A DNA stretch of 64,000 bases from assembly GCF_020536995.1 (NCBI RefSeq), contig NC_068365.1:40155833-40219832 (forward strand), in the 5' to 3' direction. The notes under the pieces were generated by a model. The model saw nothing but the letters and a program-made list of their open reading frames with translations, searched no databases and was not told the DNA's origin. Position numbers and translations under genes: made by a program. Positions 1 through 9,340 of the stretch are shown piece after piece (the first letter of the stretch is position 1; each line of letters opens with the position of its first letter). This stretch comes from Dreissena polymorpha. Lineage: Eukaryota; Mollusca; Bivalvia; Myida; Dreissenidae.

Positions 1-437
1 CACCTTTGCCGGGCTCCTTCATTTAAACAAAAAGTCGAGTTTTTACGGACTTAGCCGTTTTCAGCGAACATTTCGAGCAAAAATTGCAAAGTATACAAAT
101 CACACAACCTGCACAGCGGGACCGTCGTTCTTTGAAATTGTTACAAGTATGAATATATACGACCACGATCAGCGGCACCGTCGGTTTTTTACGGACTTAG
201 CCGTTTTCAGCGAACATTTCGAGCGAAAATTGCCAAGTATACAAAGCACCAAACCTGCACAGCGGGACCGTCGTTCTTGTTATTAAGATATGAGTATGAT
301 AAGAACGCTTTATTATACGTTCTTTTGGTGCTTAACGGTAACTGTTACTTAACATTTTCTCCCCCATCTGTGTTTTTACGGGCTTTGGACCGTTTCCTGC
401 GAACAAGTTCACAGGAAGCCACATTAGGGAGTATTAG
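1..437. repeat. Left arm of a large inverted repeat (cut by window edge)
   Basis: This stretch is the reverse complement of 2161-2602 over nearly its whole length, with scattered substitutions and small indels. Shared landmarks are 'GCCGGGCTCCTTCATTTAAA' near position 8, 'CGTATAATAAAGCGTTC' (opposite strand here) and 'CACAGGAAGCCACATTA'. The arm runs off the left edge, so its true length is unknown. Short open frames in it have no recognisable family and are not called as genes. Confidence 0.85.
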
Positions 438-575
438 ATGGGCGAAAGCAGATGGCAGACGAAACGCAGGGAAGATAGACCGCATACCAATAGACGATGA
501 TACCGAAGATGAAAATATCAGTGGAGATAGTTTACGAGTAAACATGGACGTATGCACTTTAATTTAATTTATAGT

Positions 576-960
576 TATTATATTTTAACTTCAGACATTG
601 AACAAGAGATAGCGGAACACTACCACCCGTCGCAGATGTGCAGAGACTACTGCTGTGTAAAGAGATGGATAGCGGAATACTACCACCTACATTGGATTTG
701 AACCTAAGCTTGGGCAATAGAAACGAGCATGATAGGATTGAGGTTCTACTCGCCAAAAATTGTGGACGTCCGTAAGGATCTGGAAACGGAAGTAATTGCG
801 CAACTCAGCGCAGAGTGACGACGTGTGTACTAATTTAATTTATTGTTATGTGTTATTATATTTCAGATATATCAGATATTTAAAAAGAGATGGATAGCGG
901 AACACTACCATCCCTCACAGCTATGTGAGGACTACTGCTGCGTAAAGACGGAACGAAGAC
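576..960 (+). repeat. Two tandem exon-like modules with a Cys-rich peptide
   Basis: Two related segments, about 576-650 and 860-945, each follow an AT-rich stretch ending in a splice-acceptor-like TTCAG. One frame reads IAEHYHPSQMCRDYCC in the first and IAEHYHPSQLCEDYCC in the second. Conservation of two CxxxYCC-type motifs is suggestive of former coding sequence. The frame is short, contains stops soon after, and no family was recognised. It could equally be non-coding repeat sequence that happens to be duplicated. Confidence 0.3.
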
Positions 961-1114
961 GTTTTTAAAAAAAGTTTGCCGATTCAGGCAGTTTGGATTG
1001 ACAATGCTGGGACATCAGTATAACCAAATTAAAGGTATCCTGTGACAATCCGTTCAGGGAGCTTCCTTCCTGAACATGCGTCGAGAGAACCTTTTCGAGA
1101 TGTTTTTTCGCATT

Positions 1115-1190
1115 ATATGTATTGTATTATATATTATATTGTATTACATTGCGTTATATTGCGTATATTTATATTGTATTATATTGCCTT
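1115..1190. repeat. AT-rich microsatellite (TATTG/TATTA type)
   Basis: Irregular reiteration of TATATTGTATTA-like units. The short open frames over it (starting 1042 and 1076) are simple-sequence translations. Confidence 0.7.
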
Positions 1191-1486
1191 CCGTGGTTAT
1201 TTTCCTGTTGAATCATTTTACCCTGGCGACTCTGACAGCCAGATGGAAAATATTTTTATGAAGTACAGCGGATTGATCCGGCTATTACTCCCCCTTCTGT
1301 GTTTTCACGGGCTTAGGACCGTTCCCTGCTGTTCCAGGAAGCCACATAAGGGATTGACGCGCTTTTGCGCTGTTTTCAGACGACTTTTTACCCAATAAAA
1401 CAATCTGCTACACGGAGTGTCCAAAACGACTAAGTCCAAAAACGCTCGAAAATGACTAAGTCCAAAAACCCTCGAAAACGAATAAG

Positions 1487-1985
1487 TCCATGAGCCCTAG
1501 ATTTTGACATAAGAAAGGCCATATGTCATTAATGACGTTGCAGATCACGGGTTTTTGATGTTGTTTTTTTCGTTTCAAGTGATTTCCCGTCGAATAAACT
1601 AAAAGTGTAAAAATGTGAAAAAAAATTCTAAGTCCAAGATCCTTATATGGGCCTTAGATTTTGACATAACAAAGGCCTTATGTCATAAAAGACGTTGCAG
1701 ATCACGGGTTTTTGATGGTTTATTTCGTTTCAGGTAATTTCCCGTTGATTACCCCAAAATAAACAAATATTTCTGCCATATGTCACTTGTAGTGCCACAA
1801 AGATCCATATTTGGGCCCAGGATCCATAAATGGGCCCTAGATTTTGACATAAGAAAGGCCATATGTCATAAATGACGATGCAGATCACGGGTTTTTGATG
1901 TTTTTTTCCGTTTCAAGTGATTTCCCGTCGAATAAACTAAAAAAGTAAAAATGTGAAAAAAGCTTGACTCGGGATCCATTTATGG
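1487..1985. repeat. Three direct repeats of about 150-170 bp
   Basis: Copies start near 1495, 1660 and 1836. Each contains 'TAGATTTTGACATAA', 'GCAGATCACGGGTTTTTGAT' and a 'GATTTCCCGT' block; the second is the most diverged. They form the middle of the fold-back structure spanning 1-2602. Confidence 0.8.
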
Positions 1986-2047
1986 ATCTTGACCCGATTC
2001 CCGGGGACCATATATGGATCTTTTTTTTCACATTTTTACTTTTTTAG
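1943..2047. repeat. Hairpin-forming inverted repeat
   Basis: 'AAAAAAGTAAAAATGTGAAA' on the left is mirrored by its reverse complement at 2022-2046. The loop itself holds short palindromes built from GGATCCATTTATGGATC. It lies near the centre of the larger 1-2602 inverted repeat. Confidence 0.7.
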
Positions 2048-2160
2048 AAATATAATAGCAATAAATTAAATACATTAAAGTACATACGTCGTCTTACTTG
2101 GTGTTGAGTGCGCCACTTTCTGACGCTTGTAAGCGCTAAACAGACCGTTCCCTGCGTTCC

Positions 2161-2602
2161 TTCTATCACTCTCTAATGTGGCTTCCTGTGAACATTTTCA
2201 CAGGAAACGGTCCAAAGCCCGTGAAAACACAGATGGGGGAGAAAATGTTAAGTAACAGTTACCGTTAAGCACCAAAAGAACGTATAATAAAGCGTTCTTA
2301 TCATACTCATACCTTAATAACAAATCCGACGGTCCCGCTGTGCAGGTTTGGTGCTTTGTATACTTAGCAAATTTCGCTCGAAATGTTCGCTGAAAACGGC
2401 TAAGTCCGTAAAAAACCTACGGTGCCGCTGATCGTGGTCGTATATATTCATACTTGTAACAATTTCAAAGAACGACGGTCCCGCTGTGCAGGTTGTGTGA
2501 TTTGTATACTTAGCAATTTTTGCTCGAAAAGTTCGCTGAAAACGGCTAAGTCCGTAAAAAATCGTCTTTTTGTTTAAATGAAGGAGCCCGGCAAGGGTGG
2601 GT
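2161..2602. repeat. Right arm of the large inverted repeat
   Basis: Reverse complement of 1-437. It contains the block 'GACGGTCCCGCTGTGCAGG' twice and 'CGGCTAAGTCCGTAAAAAA' twice, so each arm is itself internally duplicated. The sequence continues directly into the duplication at 2250-3480. Confidence 0.85.
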
Positions 2603-3480
2603 GCAAAAGACGCGGCCTGGCTAGGCCTCGCATCGGGCATCATCGCCTGGCTGCCAACGCCGAGCAGTATATTTATTTTTTGAATTTCAGTTATCTGCGC
2701 CAGAGGGAAAGGAACTACGCTGGGGCCCATATTTGGGCCATTTACCGGGATTTTCCTCCATGGCGCGGAGTGCGATGTTGTTCTTCTTGGGTGAAAAGTC
2801 GCCTGTAAAAGGAAAAATAACGCATAACAAGTGCTTAACACCTATTAAAAGCATTCTTATCACGATATAATATACCTAAAACATTATTTTTGACTTAGAC
2901 GTTTTCGTTAGGGTTAGTAACCCTAAATGTGCTAAAAACGGCTAAGTCCTCATAGTGTCGGACATAGTGTTTTGGTAATTTAACAGTCACCGTTAAACAC
3001 CAAAAGAACGTATAATAAAGCGTTTTAATCATACTTATACCTTTATAACAAGAACGACGGTCCCGCTGTGCAGGCTGGCTGCTTTGCATACTTAGCAATT
3101 TTCGCTCGAAATGTTCGCTGAAAACGGCTAAGTCCGTAAAAAATCGACTTTTTTTTAAATAAAGGAGCCCGGCAAGGGTAGGTGCAAAAGACGCGGCCTG
3201 GCAAGGCCTCGCATCGGGCATCATCGCCTGGCTGCCAACGCCGAACAGTATATTTATTTTTTGAATTTCAGTTATCCGCGGCATAGGGAAAGGAACTACG
3301 CTGGGGCCCATATTTGGGCCATTTACCGGGATTTTCCTCCATGGCGCGGATTGCGATGTTGTTCTTCTTGGGTGAAAAGTCGCCTGTAAAAGGAAAAATA
3401 ACTCATAACAATTGCTAAACACTTATTAAAAACATTCTTATCGCGATATATTATACCTAAAACATTTATTTACTTAGATG
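2250..3480. repeat. Direct duplication of about 0.6 kb
   Basis: The segment from about 2250 to 2895 is repeated at about 2967-3480. Shared landmarks are 'CACCAAAAGAACGTATAATA', 'GGAGCCCGGCAAGGGT', 'GGCCCATATTTGGGCCATTT' and the end block with TTAGGGT. The first copy has an extra block of about 170 bp at 2310-2480. Two 175-residue open frames on the minus strand (2314-2841 and 2895-3422) fall in the two copies and share sequence for that reason; no domain is visible, so I do not call them genes. Confidence 0.8.
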
Positions 3481-4585
3481 TTTTCGTTAGGGTAAGTAAC
3501 CCTAATTTGGTCAGCGGCGATTTTTACGGTTTCGCTAACCGAAGGCCGCACGGCCCCGGGGGTGGGTGCGTTCGACTTGGCAGACGGTCCCGCTGATCGT
3601 GGTGGTGTCCTTTTGCACTTGGCCCGTCCCGTTCGGCTTATCGTTAGCGTGAGTAACCCTAATTGGGTCAGCGGCGATTTTTACGGTCTCGGTAACCGAA
3701 GGGTAAGGGTTAGGGTTAGCTAAGGTTAGCGGCGATTTTTACGGTTAGGGTTAGCGGCGATTTTTACGGTCTCGGTAACCGAAGGCCACACGGCCCCGGG
3801 GGTGGGTGCGTTCGACTCGGCTGACGGTCCCGCTGATCGTGGTGGTGTCTCGGTAACCGATGGGTTAGGGTTAGCGGCGATTTTTACGGTTAGGTTTAGG
3901 GTTAGCGGCGATTTTAACGGTCTCGGTCACCGAAGGCCCGTCCCGCTGATCGTGGTGTTGTCTCGGTAACCGAAGGGTTAGGGTAAGGGTTAGGGTTAGC
4001 GGCGATTTTTACGGTTAGGGTTAGCGGCGATTTTTACGGTTAGCGGCGATTTTTACGGTCTCGGTAACCGAAGGCCGCACGGCCCCGGGGGTGTGTGGGT
4101 TCGACTCGGCCGACGGTCCCGCTGATCGTGGTGGTCTCTCGGTAACCGAAGGGTTAGGGTAAGGGTTTGGGTTAGCGGCGATTTTTACGGTTAGGATTAG
4201 CGGCGATTTTTACGGTAAGGGTTAGCGGCGATTTTAATTGTCTCGGTAACCGAAGGCCGCATTGCCCCAGGGGTGGGTGCGTTCGAATCGGCCGACGGTC
4301 CCGCTGATCGTGGTGGTTTCTCGGTAACCGAAGGGTTAGGGTAAGGGTTAGTGTTAGGGTTAGCGGCGATTTTTACGGTTAGGGTTAGCGGCGATTTTTA
4401 CGGTCTCGGTAACCGAAGGCCGCACGACCCCGGGGGTGGGTGCGTTCGACTCGGCCAACGGTCCCGCTGATCGTTCGGTAACCGAAGGGTTAGGGTAAGG
4501 GTTAGGGTTAGCGGCGATTTTTACGGTTAGGGTAAGTGGCGCTTTTTACGGTTAGGGTAATCGACGATTTGTACGGTCCTTTTGC
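3480..4585 (+). repeat. Satellite interleaved with TTAGGG telomere-type motif
   Basis: Composite units alternate 'GGGTTAGGGTTAGCGGCGAT' and 'TTTTTACGGT' with a GC-rich block 'GGTAACCGAAGGCCGCACG', then 'GACGGTCCCGCTGATCGTGG'. The GC-rich block recurs near 3525, 3767, 4060, 4245 and 4410, so unit size varies from roughly 170 to 290 bp. Short runs of TTAGGG or TAAGGG sit at unit junctions. TTAGGG is the telomere repeat of most animals including molluscs, so a subtelomeric or former-telomere origin is an inference. No gene is visible. Confidence 0.85.
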
Positions 4586-4589
4586 ACTT

Positions 4590-7288
4590 TGCCCGGCTGC
4601 CCTACGGCTACCCTACGGCTAGCTACCCTGTGGCTACCCTACGGCAACCCTACGGCTGCTTAACGGCTACCCTACTGCTACCTTATGGTTACCCTACGGC
4701 TACCCTACGGCTATCTACCCTACGGCTACCATACGGCAACCCTATGGCTACCCTACGGCTACCCTACGGCTAGCTACCCTAAGGCTACCCTTCGGCTACC
4801 CTACGGCTGCCCTACGGCTACCCTACGGCTACCCTATGGCAACCCTACGGCTACACTATGGCTAGCTACCCTATGGCTACCCTATGGCTACCCTACGGCT
4901 AGCTACCCTACGGCTAACTACCCTACGGCTAGCTACCCTACGGCTAGCTACCCTACGGCTACCCTACGGCTACCCTACGGCTGCCCTACGGCTACCCTAT
5001 GGCTACCCTACGGCTAGCTACCCTATGGCTACCATACGGCTACCCTATGGCTACCCTACGGCTACCCAACGGCTAGCTACCCTACGGCTACCCTACGGCA
5101 ACCCTACGGCTGCCCTACGGCTGCCCTTCGGCTACCCTACGGCTACCCTACGGCTACCCTACGGCTACCCTATGGCTACCCTACGGCTACCCTACAGCTA
5201 GCTTACCTACGGCTACCATACGGCTACCCTATGGCTACCTTACGGCTAGCTACACTACGGCTACCCTACGGCAACCCTACGGCAACCCTACAGCAACCCT
5301 ACGGCTACCCTACCGCTACCCTATGGCTTCACTACGGCTAGCTACCCTACAGCTACCGTACGGCTACCCTATGGCTACCCTACGGCTACCCTACGGCTAG
5401 CTACCATACGGCTAGCTACCCTACGGCTACCATACGGCTAGCTACCATACGGCTACCCTATGGCTACCCTACGGCTAGGTTCCCTACGGCTACCCTACGG
5501 CTACCTTACGGCTAGCTACCCTACGGCTACCCTACGACTACCCAAGGGCTGCCCTACGTCTACCGTAAGGCTACCGTACGGCTACCCTACGGCTACCCTA
5601 CCGCTACCCTACGGCTACCCTACGGCTACCCTACGGCTACCCTACGGCTACCCTACGGCTACCCTTCGGCTACCCTACGGCTAGCTACCCTAGGGCTACC
5701 ATACGGCCACCATACGGCTACCCTACGTCTACCCTACGGCAACCCTACGGCTAGCCTACGGCTAGCTACCATACGGCTACCCTACGGCTACCCTAAGGCA
5801 ACCCTACCGCTTCCCTACGGCTACCCTACGGCTACTCTATGGCTACCCTACGTCTACCCTACGGCTACCATACGGATACCCTATGGCTACCCTACGGCTA
5901 CCCTACGACTACCCTACGGCTAGCTACCCTACGGCTACCATACGGCTACCCTACGGCAACCCTACGGCTGCCCTACGGCTACCCAAGGGCTACCCAAGGG
6001 CTGTCCTAGGTCTACCCTACGGCTAGCTACCCTACGGCTACCCTAAGGCTACCCTACGGCAACCCTTCGGCTGCACTACGGCTACCCTACGGCTACCCTA
6101 TGGCTACCCTACGGCTAGCTACCATACGGCTACCTTATAGCTACCCTACGGCTACCCTATGGCTACCCTACGGCTACCCTACGACTACCCTACGGCTAGC
6201 TACCCTACGGCTACCATACGGCTACCCTACGGCAACCCTACGGCTGCCCTACGTCTACCCTACGGCTACCCTAGGGCTAGCTACCCTTCGGCTACCCAAG
6301 GGCTACCCAAGGGCTATCCTAGGTCTACCCTACGGCTAGCTACCCTACGGCTACCCTAATGCTACCCTACGGCAACCCTTCGGCTGCACTACGGCTACCC
6401 TACGGCTACCCTATGGCTACCCTACGGCTACCCTACGGCTAGCTACCATACGGCTACCTTATAGCTACCCTACGGCTACCCTACGGCTACCCTACGGCAA
6501 CCCTACGGCTGCCCTACGGCTACCCTACGGCTACCCTACGGCTACCCTACGGCTACCCTACGGCTTGTTACCCTAAGGCTACCATACGGCTACCATACGT
6601 CTAGCTACCCTACGGCTACCATACGGCTACCCTCTGGCTACCCTCCGGCTACCCTACGGCAACCCCACGTCTGCCCTAGGGCTGCCCTACGGCTACCCTA
6701 CGGCTACCTTATGGCTACCCTACGGCCACCCTACGGCTAGCTACCCTACGGCTACACTACGGCTACCCTACGGTTACTCTACGGCTACCCTACGGCTACC
6801 ATACACCAACCCTACGGCTGCCCTACGGCTACCCTACAGCTACCCTATGGCTACCCTACGGCTAGCTACCCTACGGCCACCCTACGATAACCCTGCGGTT
6901 GCCCTACGGCTACCCTACGGCTACCCTATGGCTGCCCTATGGCTACCCTACGGCTACCCTACGGCTAGCTACCCTACGGCTACCATACGGCTACCCTATG
7001 GCTACCCTACGGCTACCCTACGGCTTGCTACCCTACGGCTACCCTAGAGCTACCCTACGGCTACCCTACGGCAACCGTACGGCTACCCTACGGCTACCCT
7101 ACGACTACCCTATGGCTACCCTACGGGTACCATACGGCTACCCTACGGCTACCCTACGGCTACCCTACGGCTAGCTACCCTACGGCTACCCTACGGCAAC
7201 CCTACGGCTGCCCTACGGCTACCCTACGGCTATCCTATATATAGCTTCCCTGTGGCTACCCTACGGCTACCCTACGGCTAGCTACCCT
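4590..7288 (+). repeat. 11-bp minisatellite, unit CCCTACGGCTA
   Basis: About 2.7 kb of an 11-bp unit with consensus CCCTACGGCTA, with frequent CCCTATGG, CATACGG and CGGCAAC variants and interspersed 4-bp expansions giving GGCTAGCTACC. The many overlapping plus-strand open frames (63 to 110 residues, rich in [11 protein letters not shown]) come from the unit itself and are not genes. Confidence 0.97.
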
Positions 7289-7291
7289 AAC

Positions 7292-8740
7292 AACATTAAA
7301 TGTTGTTATATCACCCATATCGACTGTTTAATTGGCATGCATGAACTGATTTTTTCCGGGGGGGGCGTAGGGGGTAAGTATTTTATTTTTTTTGGGCGTT
7401 AATCAGAAGTTCTTGAACACCATTTTATAACCAAATTGTAGGGCATTAAATTCTCTTTCAGATGATATATAACTTTAATGGGTGTAAGTAACGGTTGATT
7501 CGCAATATTATCGGCGCCGCTCGGATTTCGGGGAAAATAACGGAATACGGCTCGGGTTCGAAATAGGTCACCCGCGCCAGTAATTTTGGGCCTCCAACCC
7601 CGTGTAATTTGCAAAAATCAACTAGTTTTAGATAGGGCATATCCACCGCTACAATATATCGCATTAAATGTTGTTATATCACCCATATCAAGTGTCTAAT
7701 TGGCATGTATGAAATGAAATAAAAAAAAATGCGGGTGGGGGGGTGGGGGTGAATTTTTTTTTTTATAATTTTAAGCCTTAATAATTAGATCTTGAACATT
7801 ATTTTATAACCAAATTGTAGGTAATTAAATTTCCTTTCAGATGATATATAACTTTAATGGGTGTATATAACGGTTTAATCGCAATATAATCCGCGCCGAT
7901 CGGATTTCGGGGAAAATAACGGAATACGGCTCGGGTTCGAAATAGGTCACCCGCGCCAGTAATTTTGGGCCTCCAACCCCGTGTAATTTACAAAAATCAA
8001 CTAGTTTTAGATAGGGCATATTCACCGCTACAATATAACGCATTAAATGTTGTTATATCACCCATATCAAGTGTCTAATTGGCATGTATGAAATGAGAAA
8101 AAAAAAATCGGGGGGGGGGGGTGGGGGTAAGTTTTTTTTAATTTTAAGCCTAAATAATTAGATTTTTAACATTATTTTATAACCAAATTGTATGTAATTA
8201 AATTTCCTTTCAGATGATATATAACTTAAATGGGTGTATATAACGGTTTATTCGCAATACAATCCGCGTCGCTCGGATTTCGGGGAAAATAACGGAATAC
8301 GGCTCGGGTTCGAAATAGGTCACCCGCGCCAGTAATTTTGGGCCTCCAACCCCGTGTAATTTGCAAAAATCAACTAGTTTTTAATAGGGCATATTTACCG
8401 CTACAATATAACGTATTAAATGTTGTTATATCACCCATATAAAGTGTCTAATTGGCAAAAAAAAAAAAAAATTGGGGTAAGTTTTTTTTTAATTTCAAGC
8501 CTTAATAATTAGATCTTGAACATTATTTTATAACCAAATTGTAGGTAATTAAATTCCCTTTCAGATGATATACAACTTAAATGGGTGTTTGTAAAGTTTA
8601 TATCGCAATATAATCCGCGCAGCCGGGGATTTTGGAAAAGTATCGAAATTTGGCGCGGATTTAACAGGGGTCACTCGCGCCGTTGATATTTCAGGTTTTT
8701 GTTTATGAAATTGAAAAAATAAACATATTAGGCGTAAATA
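7292..8740. repeat. Tandem repeat of about 370 bp, three full units plus a decayed one
   Basis: Units begin with 'CATTAAATGTTGTTATATCA' at 7294, 7662, 8041 and (as TATTAAA) about 8414, giving periods of 368, 379 and about 373 bp. Each has a homopolymer G/T tract of variable length, then 'TTTCAGATGATATATAACTT' and 'CGGAATACGGCTCGGGTTCG'. A 68-residue minus-strand frame is open in the first two units but interrupted in the third, which argues against coding. Confidence 0.92.
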
Positions 8741-9340
8741 AGAGATGTATACCTACAATATATAACAAAAAAATCGTTTCTATCATTGATACAGACCGCA
8801 CAGCATGTTAGATAACTTCCGGCTCCAAGATCCATATATGGGCCTTAACCCGCGCCGACCCGCGCCGACCCCGCGCCGATAGGACCTGTAGGGAATTTTT
8901 TTTCTGGTTTATTTCATCATAAACAGGAACAAACTTCGGTTTAAAACTTAAACTGGTTTTAATTACATTGAATTAAAACCCCGCCTTTGAAGCCCAAATA
9001 CATTGTAAAATTGTACAAAATGTTACAGATTTTCTTACGATTGTAAATGAAGTCTTAAGTAATTACATTCGGTAATCATATGGAATTCAACGCAATTAGA
9101 TAAACTACGATTACTATCTTATAAAACTCTTTAATTTAAATTGATATATAATCAGGTTGATTTTTGTTTACGCGTTTGCGTTTAGTGATAATTCTGGGCC
9201 AGGTATGGCGTGAGGTCACCAATCAGTTTAAACCACAAATGTATGTAGTTATTGTTCAAAAGCAGTCACATCCGCTGTATTAATTCGTTTATGCTTAATG
9301 TATGATATGCATTTCCTCCATTTGAAAATAAGCAACACTT
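8741..9340. other. Spacer without recognisable gene
   Basis: AT-rich apart from a short CCCGCGCCGA triplication near 8845-8880. It also holds 'AAGATCCATATATGGGCC', related to motifs at 1645 and 1800. Nothing else is supported. Confidence 0.6.

Noticed and set aside
2314-3422. Two similar 175-residue minus-strand frames
   Set aside because: Similarity comes from the underlying DNA duplication; the C-terminal parts diverge by frame and no domain is visible.
4582-7174. Eight overlapping plus-strand open frames of 63-110 residues
   Set aside because: All are translations of the 11-bp minisatellite, which has no stops on this strand in most of its forms.
3480-7288. A true chromosome end
   Set aside because: TTAGGG is only in short interrupted runs and non-telomeric sequence continues on both sides.
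7458-8043. 68-residue minus-strand frames beginning MRYIVAV
   Set aside because: They occur in two of the 370-bp units but are stopped in the next, so the frame is not maintained.
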